The position numbers were made by a program, and so were the translations under genes. Shown here one piece after another: positions 1 to 7,567 of a DNA stretch of 64,000 nt. The first letter of the stretch is position 1. Each line of letters begins with the position of its first letter. The stretch is from Cyanobacteria bacterium OH_PDB_230 (lineage in GTDB: Bacteria; Cyanobacteriota; Vampirovibrionia; Gastranaerophilales; Gastranaerophilaceae): assembly GCA_023421795.1 (NCBI GenBank), contig JAEZSO010000001.1, positions 248,001 to 312,000 on the forward strand, given 5' to 3'. The notes beneath the pieces were generated by a model. That model saw only the letters and a program-made list of their open reading frames with translations, had not been told where the DNA came from and ran no database searches.

Positions 1-15
1 GAAATTTACAAAAGC

Positions 16-21
16 TATAAT
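16..21 (+). promoter_or_regulatory. -10 box ahead of the first gene
   Basis: TATAAT stands 5 nt before an ATG at 27, which is in frame with the downstream gene but separated from it by TAG at 42-44. The spacing matches the leaderless arrangement seen elsewhere in the window. The -35 region would lie outside the window. Confidence 0.4.
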
Positions 22-104
22 TTAGTATGTTTATGTCGAGTTAGGGTTCAGTACTGAAAATCAAAGTTTATAAGAAGTTAAAAATTATATTTATTAATTT
101 CTTT

Positions 105-1013
105 TTGTTTTTAATATTTGTTGGGCTTCTGGAAATTATTGCTTATGGGGTCTTGATAAAATCTTATTGGTTTGCTTTTGAAGCAGCCGCCGCAAACAAT
201 CAAAAAATTGTAGATCTCTTTAAAGTCGAGCATTTTGATAAAAAAAATTACAATAAATATTTTCGCACTCCAACAATAAAAAAAGACAGCAAAAAAGGCG
301 ATATCCTTGTATTCGGCTGTTCATATGCTGAAGGCCATGGGCTGAAAAATGAAGAGACATTCGAGTATAAGCTGGCAAATTACACAAACAGAACGGTATA
401 CAATAGAGGTCTTGGCGGGCAAGGGCCTCAATTAATGCTTTATCAGCTGAGAGATCCAAATTTCAAAAATGTAGTTCCAAATGCTGATTATATAATTTAT
501 ATCTTTATAGAAGACCATTTCAATAGACTTTATAAACATAGAAATTGGCCATTTCTGAATTTGGTTTCTGTTAAATATGATCTTGTTGGCGATAAATTAA
601 TTGAGAATGAGTTAAATTATCCTTGGGGTTATTCCGCGATAATCAGATTCTATGAAGAACAAAGGACTAATAACTATTCTCAAGAAGAAAAAGAGGAATT
701 GTTGCTAAAAATACTTGAAGAATCCCATAAAAAATCCAAAGAGTTATACCCTAATTCTAAGTTTTTTATTCTGAACTATCCTCAAGGAGTGTTTATCACA
801 GACAAAACTTCCCCCGTGAGGCATCAGTACATGTTTTCAGAAAACTTTAAAACGGGGATAAATAAGATAGGAATAAAAACAATAAATGCAGATGAATTAA
901 CAAGCGGAAAAATCATAGACAAAAAATATCAAATATCCGGTTATGACGATCATCCTAATTCGCAAGCCTGGGATCTTATTGTGCCGTTGATAGCCAAGAA
1001 GATAAATTTGTAG
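105..1013 (+). CDS. SGNH/GDSL-like hydrolase, membrane-anchored
   Basis: The protein resembles the SGNH/GDSL esterase/acyltransferase fold. It has a GCSYAEG block (the GDS-like nucleophile Ser) near residue 65, a GLGGQGPQ block with the oxyanion Gly/Asn region, and a C-terminal D-D-H-P-N segment that would give the catalytic Asp/His. A hydrophobic N-terminal segment suggests membrane anchoring or export. The substrate is unknown; relatives act on acyl groups of polysaccharides or lipids. The start is uncertain. TTG at 105 lies inside the hydrophobic segment, and the frame stays open upstream to a TAG at 42-44, adding a K-rich stretch. CTG at 54 follows AGGG (43-46) at a good spacing. An ATG at 27, 5 nt after a TATAAT box (16-21), is in the same frame but meets that TAG after five codons. 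Confidence 0.6.
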   Translation: MFLIFVGLLEIIAYGVLIKSYWFAFEAAAANNQKIVDLFKVEHFDKKNYNKYFRTPTIKKDSKKGDILVFGCSYAEGHGLKNEETFEYKLANYTNRTVYNRGLGGQGPQLMLYQLRDPNFKNVVPNADYIIYIFIEDHFNRLYKHRNWPFLNLVSVKYDLVGDKLIENELNYPWGYSAIIRFYEEQRTNNYSQEEKEELLLKILEESHKKSKELYPNSKFFILNYPQGVFITDKTSPVRHQYMFSENFKTGINKIGIKTINADELTSGKIIDKKYQISGYDDHPNSQAWDLIVPLIAKKINL

Positions 1014-1032
1014 GGGTTACGCTCAGAGATTA

Positions 1033-1069
1033 AAAAAACGCCGGACTTTAAATCCGGCATTTCTTTTTT
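1033..1069. terminator. Bidirectional terminator
   Basis: The 6-bp stem GCCGGA (1040-1045) / TCCGGC (1053-1058) has an A tract on its left and a T tract on its right. It lies between the convergent first gene and gyrA and could serve both. Confidence 0.8.
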
Positions 1070-1079
1070 ATTATTGTGT

Positions 1080-3620
1080 TTATTCAACGTCTGTTAATTT
1101 TGTTTGGGAAGCATTTTCAATCGCTTCTTCTATATGAGCATCGATATTAACTTCGCATTCATCATCAGGAACAACGATTTTGTTTACTGCCATTACACAG
1201 TCATTATCCATTAGATTTTGGATTTTAACGCCTGTAGCCGGTCTTCCTTGTCTTGAAATATCGCCTGCTTTGATTCTTGAAACGATTCCATTTGCCGTAA
1301 CAACCATAATCTCATCACATTCATTTACGATAGTTAAAGCCACCAATCTTGATGCTGCTGTCTTGAATTTGGTTGCAATTAATCCGATACCGCCTCTATT
1401 TTGTGGTCTGAATTCAGATAATTTAGAGCGTTTACCGAATCCGTCAGAAGTAACAACAAGAAGGTCTGCGTCGTAGTCTCTTGGAACAATGTCTGAACCT
1501 ATGATTGTATCACCGGTTCTCAGTTTCATTGAGTTAACGCCTCTTGCGCTTCTTCCCAAAGGTCTTAGGTCACTTACGCCGAATCTTATTGCCATACCGC
1601 AGCTTGTTCCGATGAGGATTTCATCGTTATCTTCTGCTTGATTAACCCAGTTTAGAGTGTCTCCATCTTCAAGACCTATAGCGATAATACCGTTTCTTCT
1701 TATGTGAGCGAAGTTATCAAGGGCTATTCTCTTGATGTAACCGCCTTTTGTAAGCATAATCAGGTTTGAATTTTTAGAAAAATCGCTTACAGGAACAACA
1801 GCGGTTATTTGTTCATCCTGCTCTATAGGAAGGACGTTTACGATAGGTAATCCTTTTGCCTGTCTTGAGCCTTCCGGGAAGTCATAAACGTTTAAGCTGT
1901 ATACCGTACCTCTGTTCGAGAAGAACAATACCTTGTCATGCATCATTGCCGTAAAGAAGTGTCCGACATCATCATCCTCTTTGGTCTTGATTCCGCCTTT
2001 GCCTCTTGTTGCTCTGTTTTGACGCTCAAAAGTGTCTAAAGAAATACGCTTGATATAGCCTTGACGAGTAATGAATACTGCCATCGGGATGTTTGGAGTC
2101 AAGTCTTCAATAGTCATTTCGTCCATTTGAGGAAGAATTTGAGTTCTTCTTTCATCGCCGTATTTTTCTTTGTCTTCTAAAAGTTCTTCTTTGATTATAT
2201 TTAATACTTTTTGTCTGTCAGCTAAAATTGCTTCGTATTCAGCTATTTTTAGCTTTAAGTCATCATATTCTGCTTTAATTTTGTCTTGTTCTAAGCCTGT
2301 CAATCTTCTTAATTGCATTTCAAGAATTGCGTTAGCTTGATCCGCGTCTAGCCCGAATCTGGACATCAAGCCGTTTCTTGCTTCTTCGGTTGTAGATGAT
2401 TTTTTGATAAGTTCAATAACTTCATCCAAGCTTCCAAGAGCAATCAACAAGCCTGCTAAAATATGAGCTCTCATTTTTGCTTTTTTCAAGAAGAAAACAG
2501 TTCTTCTTGTTATTATTTCAACCCTGTGCTCTACGAATTCACTTAAAACTTCAAGTAAATTCATAAGTCTTGGCTGTTTTCCTACAAGTGCCAGCATATT
2601 TACACCAAATGAAGTTGCTAATTGGGTCTGTTTATAGAGATTATTTTTTACAACTTCAGGCTTGGCGTCACGCTTGAGTTCTATAACTACACGCATGCCG
2701 TCTCTGTCGGATTCATCTCTTATATCTGAAATACCTTCGATTTTTTTATCTCTTACAAGTTCTGCTATTTTTTCAATAAGCATTGCTTTGTTTACTTGAT
2801 AAGGGAGTTCGGTTATAACAATGGCTGTTCTTGCCTGACGTCCTGCTCCTCCAGGGATTTCTTCAAAGGTAGAAATCGCTGACATTTTTATAGAACCTCT
2901 ACCGGTTAAGTATGCCTGTCTTATTTCTGAAACACCGATAATACTTGCCGCAGTTGGGAAATCCGGCCCTTTTATGTATTGCATCAAGCCTTCAACCGTT
3001 ATTTGAGGGTTATCAATAAGAGCTATTGTTCCATCAACTATTTCGCATAAGTTATGAGGCGGAATATTTGTCGCCATACCTACTGCGATACCGCTAACGC
3101 CGTTTAATAGCATCATCGGCAGTCTTACAGGAAGAACGGAAGGTTCATCTAAAGATCCGTCAAAGTTAGGTACAAAATCAACGGTTTCACAATCGATATC
3201 AGAAAGCATAGAAGTCGTAATCTTATGCATTCTTGCCTCTGTATAACGCATTGCAGCTGCTGAGTCTCCGTCAACAGAACCGAAGTTTCCGTGCCCATCT
3301 ATCGTTTGATATCTTGTTGAAAAGTCTTGCGCCATTCTCACCAAAGATTCGTACACGGCACTGTCTCCGTGAGGGTGATATTTACCCAGTACTTCCCCGA
3401 CTATTCTTGCGCATTTTTTGTAAGGCTTGTCAGGCGTCATTCCCAGTTCGTTCATAGCAAAAAGTATTCTTCTGTGAACCGGTTTTAGCCCGTCTCTTAC
3501 ATCAGGAAGCGCTCTACCAACGATTACTGACATCGCGTAGTCAATGTATGAGCGTTTCATTTCATCTCTTATATTAATAGGAACTATTTTCCCGTCTTCG
3601 AACAAATTTTGTTGACTCAA
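1080..3620 (-). CDS. gyrA: DNA gyrase subunit A
   Basis: This is the type IIA topoisomerase subunit that breaks and rejoins DNA; with GyrB it introduces negative supercoils. The winged-helix/tower domain comes first, with the catalytic Tyr at about residue 126 (AAAMRY). The quinolone-resistance region HPHGDSAVYE has Ser87 and Glu91 at the positions of E. coli Ser83 and Asp87, so no classic resistance substitution at the Ser is visible. The C-terminal beta-pinwheel repeats follow. The GyrA box is degenerate (RATRGKGG, about 535-542), so a ParC-like role cannot be excluded, although the 846-aa length and full pinwheel favour GyrA. gyrB is not in the window. It is monocistronic, with its own promoter and terminator. 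Confidence 0.95.
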   Translation of the reverse strand: MSQQNLFEDGKIVPINIRDEMKRSYIDYAMSVIVGRALPDVRDGLKPVHRRILFAMNELGMTPDKPYKKCARIVGEVLGKYHPHGDSAVYESLVRMAQDFSTRYQTIDGHGNFGSVDGDSAAAMRYTEARMHKITTSMLSDIDCETVDFVPNFDGSLDEPSVLPVRLPMMLLNGVSGIAVGMATNIPPHNLCEIVDGTIALIDNPQITVEGLMQYIKGPDFPTAASIIGVSEIRQAYLTGRGSIKMSAISTFEEIPGGAGRQARTAIVITELPYQVNKAMLIEKIAELVRDKKIEGISDIRDESDRDGMRVVIELKRDAKPEVVKNNLYKQTQLATSFGVNMLALVGKQPRLMNLLEVLSEFVEHRVEIITRRTVFFLKKAKMRAHILAGLLIALGSLDEVIELIKKSSTTEEARNGLMSRFGLDADQANAILEMQLRRLTGLEQDKIKAEYDDLKLKIAEYEAILADRQKVLNIIKEELLEDKEKYGDERRTQILPQMDEMTIEDLTPNIPMAVFITRQGYIKRISLDTFERQNRATRGKGGIKTKEDDDVGHFFTAMMHDKVLFFSNRGTVYSLNVYDFPEGSRQAKGLPIVNVLPIEQDEQITAVVPVSDFSKNSNLIMLTKGGYIKRIALDNFAHIRRNGIIAIGLEDGDTLNWVNQAEDNDEILIGTSCGMAIRFGVSDLRPLGRSARGVNSMKLRTGDTIIGSDIVPRDYDADLLVVTSDGFGKRSKLSEFRPQNRGGIGLIATKFKTAASRLVALTIVNECDEIMVVTANGIVSRIKAGDISRQGRPATGVKIQNLMDNDCVMAVNKIVVPDDECEVNIDAHIEEAIENASQTKLTDVE

Positions 3621-3663
3621 AATCCTACCCCTCTTCTAAACTGTTTAGACATTCCATGTCCTA

Positions 3664-3697
3664 ATTATATTGTAGCACAAACCGCGACAAGGGCAAG
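3664..3697 (-). promoter_or_regulatory. Probable gyrA promoter
   Basis: On the minus strand, overlapping -10 candidates TACAAT (3674-3669) and TATAAT (3669-3664) are present. TTGCCC (3696-3691) is a possible -35, 16 nt from the first. The distance to the gyrA start leaves a leader of about 40 nt. Confidence 0.45.
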
Positions 3698-3708
3698 AAT
3701 TAGTTGGC

Positions 3709-3750
3709 TTTGTTACTTTCTGAACCGAATGTGAATTAATGTAACAAAAA
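3709..3750. promoter_or_regulatory. Shared 17-nt element with inverted repeat
   Basis: AATTAATGTAACAAAAA at 3734-3750 is identical to 48517-48533. TTTGTTAC (3709-3716) and GTAACAAA (3741-3748) form a perfect 8-bp inverted repeat with a 24-nt spacer; the other site has TTTGTTA/TAACAAA with a 7-nt spacer. Both sites lie between divergent genes, upstream of a small unrecognised protein, and both are followed by ATACTTTATA. It is probably an operator or other shared control site. Confidence 0.5.
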
Positions 3751-3823
3751 AACTCTCTTTTGAAATAATATACATCGTATATACTTTATATATATGTAAG
3801 TATTAGATAAGGTGATCGAAAAG

Positions 3824-3991
3824 ATGGGCGCTCAAGCGTGTGTTAACTTAGATAAAAAATTAACTGAGATTTACTCAGAAAAAGTTACCGTAAATCTTGA
3901 TCAAAAGTCAACAATATCACCTGACGATTTCTGGAAAACAATGCAGGTAATAGCAGTCAACAACAGAGCGATACTAAACATAGCGAAATAA
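3824..3991 (+). CDS. Small protein of unknown function (55 aa)
   Basis: This short ORF fills the gyrA-lipA gap. It begins MGAQACVNLD and ends RAILNIAK, and is mixed charged/hydrophobic with no signal peptide and one Cys. An AAGG sequence lies about 11 nt before the ATG, a TATACT-like -10 lies further up, and a strong terminator follows at 4068-4094. A promoter-ORF-terminator arrangement argues that this is a real gene. I do not recognise a family. The segment SPDDFWKTMQVIAVNNRA looks like a compact helix pair. Its upstream region shares a 17-nt element with the gene at 48627. Confidence 0.55.
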   Translation: MGAQACVNLDKKLTEIYSEKVTVNLDQKSTISPDDFWKTMQVIAVNNRAILNIAK

Positions 3992-4067
3992 TAAAAATTT
4001 TATAAACAAACGGAGTCAACGGAGTTTAAAACTTTCCCCCCTTCACCCCCTATTTTAATCAAAAGTG

Positions 4068-4094
4068 CCTAAGATAAAACTTAGGTTTTTTTTT
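4068..4094 (+). terminator. Rho-independent terminator
   Basis: Stem CCTAAG (4068-4073) / CTTAGG (4080-4085) is followed by nine Ts. It closes the 55-aa ORF unit and insulates lipA. Confidence 0.85.
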
Positions 4095-4121
4095 GCTTTT
4101 TTTTCTTGACTAAATTATCCT
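4093..4121 (+). promoter_or_regulatory. Probable lipA promoter, leaderless
   Basis: TTGCTT (4093-4098), a 17-nt spacer and TATCCT (4116-4121) stand only 6 nt before the lipA ATG at 4128. No Shine-Dalgarno lies between, so transcription would start at or next to the ATG. Confidence 0.45.
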
Positions 4122-4127
4122 AATAGT

Positions 4128-4982
4128 ATGAGAAGACTTCCGCAATATTTGAAAAGAGGAATAATCGACACAGACGCTACAAAAGCAGTAAGGGGTGTTC
4201 TAAAGGACAAATGCCTTAATACTGTTTGCGAATCTGCAAGATGCCCTAATAAAAATGAATGTTATACAAGAAATACCGCTACATTTTTGATTATGGGAAC
4301 AGTCTGTACAAGAAATTGCCGGTTCTGTAATATTTCTGCCGGCAAGCCGTCTTCGTTGGATCCGGAAGAACCTAAAAACATCTCAAAAGCAGTAAAAGAA
4401 TTGGGGTTGAGATATGTGGTCATCACTTCTGTGACCAGAGATGACTTAAAAGATCAGGGAGCTTCGCATTTTTCTAATGTCATTTCTGAAATCAGAAAAT
4501 CTTCGCCCAATGTAAGGATAGAGGTTTTGACCCCTGATTTTCAAGGAAATAAAGAGCTTATAGATATTGTTGCGGAAGCCTTGCCGGATGTATTTAATCA
4601 TAACATCGAAACTGTACCTTCATTGTATAAAAAAGCAAGACCGCAGGCTATTTATCAAAGGTCATTGGACTTTCTTGAGCATATTAAAAAAAACAACCCT
4701 AAAATATTGACCAAGACGGGTTTAATGGTTGGGCTTGGCGAAACGAAAGAAGAGCTTATTGAAGTTTTCAAGGATTTAAAAGCTGTAAATTGCGATATTG
4801 TTACGATAGGGCAATATATCCAGCCAAGCAAAAATCATCTTGAAGTCGAAAGATATTATGAGCCGATTGAGTATGATGAACTTACTTCTATTGCGAAAGA
4901 AATCGGCATAAAATATACATTCTTTTCACCGCTTACAAGAAGTTCTTATAAGGCTCTTGAAGTCTTTGAAGCCGAAGTTTAA
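4128..4982 (+). CDS. lipA: Lipoyl synthase
   Basis: This radical SAM enzyme inserts two sulfurs into protein-bound octanoate to make lipoate for the 2-oxoacid dehydrogenase and glycine cleavage complexes. The auxiliary cluster motif C-x4-C-x5-C is at residues 34, 39 and 45. The radical SAM C-x3-C-x2-C is at 60, 64 and 67. The C-terminal R-S-S-Y sequence that supplies the Ser ligand of the auxiliary cluster is present. At 284 aa it is of ordinary length. It stands alone; no lipB is next to it. No Shine-Dalgarno precedes the ATG, and a -10 box sits 6 nt upstream, so a leaderless mRNA is likely. Confidence 0.95.
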   Translation: MRRLPQYLKRGIIDTDATKAVRGVLKDKCLNTVCESARCPNKNECYTRNTATFLIMGTVCTRNCRFCNISAGKPSSLDPEEPKNISKAVKELGLRYVVITSVTRDDLKDQGASHFSNVISEIRKSSPNVRIEVLTPDFQGNKELIDIVAEALPDVFNHNIETVPSLYKKARPQAIYQRSLDFLEHIKKNNPKILTKTGLMVGLGETKEELIEVFKDLKAVNCDIVTIGQYIQPSKNHLEVERYYEPIEYDELTSIAKEIGIKYTFFSPLTRSSYKALEVFEAEV

Positions 4983-4987
4983 ATTTA

Positions 4988-5458
4988 CTAAAGATCTTCA
5001 CCCATAAGGTCATCATATAGCTTTTTTGCTTCCTCATGGCTTATGGTTTCGCCCGATTCGTCATCTTCTTCAACAAAGAAGGAATCGACGTCATCAAGGT
5101 TGAAAAACTTATCTGCTTTAAGATTTTCTATTTCTTCTGAATAAGTTTCAGGCAGAGTGCTTAAGATGTGTTCTTTGTTTTTGGAAAATTCTTCTTCAGT
5201 ACAACTGAGCTTTTCTCCTACTTCAAACTTTGTGCAATACAAATATCTTAAAAGCTCCGGATCTGGCTGATGAATATAAGTTTCAGGTACCTTTTTTGCC
5301 AGCTCTTCATCTTTGCCAGTGATATCTTCGTTTTTAAAAGGGTGGTAAACGTATGAAACATCCCAGACATATCCAAGACCCGCAACGTTCATGTCAGTAT
5401 TTTTGACTTCCCATAGGCCTTTAAAATTTGGCGATGTATGTATAGGCATAACTCTCAT
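4988..5458 (-). CDS. Hypothetical acidic protein with N-terminal NFKG motif
   Basis: A 156-aa soluble, acidic protein that I do not recognise. Its N-terminus carries S-P-N-F-K-G (residues 9-14), matching the F-(K/A)-G motif in several other proteins of this window. The rest is rich in Glu/Asp, with a run of acidic residues near the C-terminus. There is no signal peptide or membrane segment. AAGGAG precedes the ATG. It converges with lipA, leaving 5 nt between the two stops. Confidence 0.6.
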   Translation of the reverse strand: MRVMPIHTSPNFKGLWEVKNTDMNVAGLGYVWDVSYVYHPFKNEDITGKDEELAKKVPETYIHQPDPELLRYLYCTKFEVGEKLSCTEEEFSKNKEHILSTLPETYSEEIENLKADKFFNLDDVDSFFVEEDDESGETISHEEAKKLYDDLMGEDL

Positions 5459-5492
5459 GATACTCTCCTTTACTTATGGATAAAATAAGAAA

Positions 5493-5511
5493 AAGAGGCA
5501 AAAAGCCTCTT
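5493..5511 (-). terminator. Terminator of the 75-aa membrane protein gene
   Basis: On the minus strand the stem AAGAGGC/GCCTCTT has a 5-nt loop and is followed by Ts. It begins right at the stop codon of the upstream gene. Confidence 0.75.
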
Positions 5512-5739
5512 TTATATTTGTTTTTCTCTTCTGTAGTTTTCAGTATAAACTTTTAACTTGTCGTGGAATATTGCGAAAAATATCCCAACACCTGTTAGTA
5601 ATATTAAATTTAATAGCATAAATTGTGCCATTTTGTCGTTTGCAATAATTTTTATCAAGCTTACTTGTGATGTAAAAATGGTCAACGTCAAAGTAAGTAA
5701 TAACAATATTACTGCAAATACTGTTGCATATTTCCTCAT
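5512..5739 (-). CDS. Small membrane protein (two TM helices)
   Basis: A 75-aa protein. The first membrane helix (about 7-27, rich in Leu/Thr) is followed by a polar loop, a second helix (about 39-58) and a basic tail ending RREKQI, which should stay cytoplasmic. No family was recognised; it has the shape of a LapA-like or inner-membrane helper protein, but no diagnostic motif. It is followed at once by a terminator and is transcribed alone. Confidence 0.5.
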   Translation of the reverse strand: MRKYATVFAVILLLLTLTLTIFTSQVSLIKIIANDKMAQFMLLNLILLTGVGIFFAIFHDKLKVYTENYRREKQI

Positions 5740-5864
5740 GCAAAAACCTGCCTTTTCTCTTTTAAAACATAGTAATCTGTTACCTAAAGTGTTGAACTCA
5801 CTTCAGGTGTCAGATGAAAAAGAATTTATGCATGTTAATAATATTTTTATCATGTTTCTATGAT

Positions 5865-5878
5865 AACATATTTATGTT
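5865..5878. promoter_or_regulatory. Palindrome upstream of carbonic anhydrase
   Basis: AACATA-TT-TATGTT is a perfect 14-bp palindrome 38 nt before the carbonic anhydrase ATG. It could be an operator; AT-rich palindromes also arise by chance. Confidence 0.25.
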
Positions 5879-5916
5879 GATATTTAAACCCCCGGTTTTA
5901 GAAGTAGGTGGATTTT

Positions 5917-6573
5917 ATGAAAAATATAAAAAAACTTGTTTCAATATTTACTATAATAGCAGCTCTAAGTACAGCAGCGTTTGCTCACTCGGAGCCTAAT
6001 CTTAGCGCCAATCAGGCTATAAAAAAGTTGAAAGAAGGAAATAATCGTTTTGTTTCTTCAAAAATGGTTCATCCTGATGAAACAGTTCAAAGAAGAAAAG
6101 AACTTCAGTCTGGCCAACATCCTTTTGTTGCTATACTTTCCTGCTCTGATTCAAGGGTTCCTCCGGAAATAATTTTCGATCAGGGATTGGGAGATCTTTT
6201 TGAAATAAGAAACGCCGGCAATGTCCTGGACGATCATGTTATCGGAAGCATTGAGTATGCCGTGGTCCACGCAGGAGTCAATCTTGTTGTGGTAATGGGG
6301 CATGAAGATTGTGGAGCCGTCAAAGCAACGATAGCAAATGCGCATGACTCTGTTTTTATAGAAAGTTTGGTACAATCTATAGAGCCTGCTTTGAAAGTAT
6401 CTTGCGGGAACGGGAAAGAATTAATTGATAATGTGGTTAAAAACCATGTAGAAATGACCGTAAAAAAGATTGTCAGTTCGGACCCTATTATCGCTGATGC
6501 TGTCAAAAACAAAGGTCTGAAGGTGATTCCTGCGATTTATCATTTAGGTAGCGGCAAGGTCGAGTTTTTATAA
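5917..6573 (+). CDS. Exported beta-class carbonic anhydrase
   Basis: This enzyme interconverts CO2 and bicarbonate. Zinc ligands are visible as C76-S-D78-S-R80 and H129-x2-C132, the standard beta-CA set. Residues 1-23 form a signal peptide ending A-F-A before H-S-E-P, so the enzyme should act in the periplasm. I chose ATG 5917 (AGGTGG at 5906-5911) over the in-frame GTG at 5908 because the Shine-Dalgarno overlaps that GTG. It is a single-gene unit with no bicarbonate transporter next to it. Confidence 0.9.
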   Translation: MKNIKKLVSIFTIIAALSTAAFAHSEPNLSANQAIKKLKEGNNRFVSSKMVHPDETVQRRKELQSGQHPFVAILSCSDSRVPPEIIFDQGLGDLFEIRNAGNVLDDHVIGSIEYAVVHAGVNLVVVMGHEDCGAVKATIANAHDSVFIESLVQSIEPALKVSCGNGKELIDNVVKNHVEMTVKKIVSSDPIIADAVKNKGLKVIPAIYHLGSGKVEFL

Positions 6574-6643
6574 TTTTAAACATATACAATAATGCAGATT
6601 ATAATTTCGTATTTACTGCCTTTGAAGGTTAAAATATTTGGTA

Positions 6644-6652
6644 TGTTATAAT
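6644..6652 (+). promoter_or_regulatory. Extended -10 promoter, leaderless start
   Basis: TGTTATAAT lies 5 nt before ATG 6658 (8 nt before ATG 6661). No Shine-Dalgarno fits between, so translation of the radical SAM gene probably begins at the mRNA 5' end. Confidence 0.55.
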
Positions 6653-6657
6653 TTTGT

Positions 6658-7557
6658 ATGATGAGTCAGATTTTTAAAAATAATAAAAATTTCTTAGGTA
6701 AGTTAAAACAGTTTTTGAAAGTAAGAAAAAGAAAACCTGTCTTACATTATTTGGAAACCCATGTTGTGGATCATTGCAATTTGAACTGCAAAGCCTGCTC
6801 GCATTTCAGCCCTCTTGCCAATGAGAATTTTGTTGATATTGAAAAATACAAAAAAAATATAATAGAGCTTTCAGGAAAGTTAAGATTCAAGAATATCAGG
6901 CTTCTTGGAGGAGAACCATTGTTGCATCCTGATATTGTTAAATTTATACAAACTACTAAAAATGCATTCCCAAAAGCACATCTGTCAATCGTTACAAATG
7001 GAAGCTTGCTTTTTAATATGAGCGATGATTTCTGGGATGCGTGCAGAAAAAATAATGTTGCGATAGATGTATCAAAATATCCCCCGTTAAAAGATAAATT
7101 TAAAGAAATGCTGACGCTTATTAAATCAAAAGAGGTTGAGGTGGGCGATGTCCACGATTGCAACGAGATGTATATCTTTCACAATCCTAACGGCGATTCT
7201 GACATCGATATTTCCTATAAATATTGCGCCATAAAACGTTATAAGATATTAAAAGAGGACAAACTCTACGCTTGCCCCAAGTCAGCATATATTCATCTTT
7301 TTGATACGTATTACAATTTAAAAAGCCAAAAAGATACAGGTGTTAAAATCAAATCAGCTTCGTCAAAGAAACTTGTAAATGCTATAAATAAACCTATTTG
7401 TACTTGTGGATTCTGCTCTTATGCCCCCAGAATGATTGATTGGGAACTGTCTCAAAAAAACAAATCTGACTGGGATGTGATTGAAGATCCCAGTAAAATA
7501 AAGCAGTTTAATAACTTTGTTTTAAAAGAGATGGAAAAGAACAGTAAAAACAGGTAA
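6658..7557 (+). CDS. Radical SAM protein (paralogue 1)
   Basis: A 299-aa radical SAM enzyme. The CNLNCKAC cluster motif is at residues 40-47, the SAM-binding LLGGEPLL follows, and more Cys (C-T-C-G-F-C near 245-250) may hold an auxiliary cluster. The N-terminus is basic. The substrate is unknown; similar proteins occur in cell-surface polysaccharide or peptide-modification loci. It faces a related gene, 7568-8446, convergently, with 10 nt between. Either ATG 6658 or 6661 could be used. The preceding promoter implies a leaderless transcript. Confidence 0.75.
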   Translation: MMSQIFKNNKNFLGKLKQFLKVRKRKPVLHYLETHVVDHCNLNCKACSHFSPLANENFVDIEKYKKNIIELSGKLRFKNIRLLGGEPLLHPDIVKFIQTTKNAFPKAHLSIVTNGSLLFNMSDDFWDACRKNNVAIDVSKYPPLKDKFKEMLTLIKSKEVEVGDVHDCNEMYIFHNPNGDSDIDISYKYCAIKRYKILKEDKLYACPKSAYIHLFDTYYNLKSQKDTGVKIKSASSKKLVNAINKPICTCGFCSYAPRMIDWELSQKNKSDWDVIEDPSKIKQFNNFVLKEMEKNSKNR

Positions 7558-7567
7558 CCGCCTGGGA

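Noticed and set aside
220..459. Antisense ORF of 79 codons
   Set aside because: Lies wholly opposite the SGNH-like gene and has no ribosome site or family features.
1080..3620. Quinolone-resistant gyrA
   Set aside because: The key Ser and acidic residues of the QRDR are present as in sensitive enzymes.
5558..5863. Plus-strand ORF of 101 codons
   Set aside because: It is a mirror of the 75-aa membrane protein gene, which has the better start, hydrophobic pattern and terminator.
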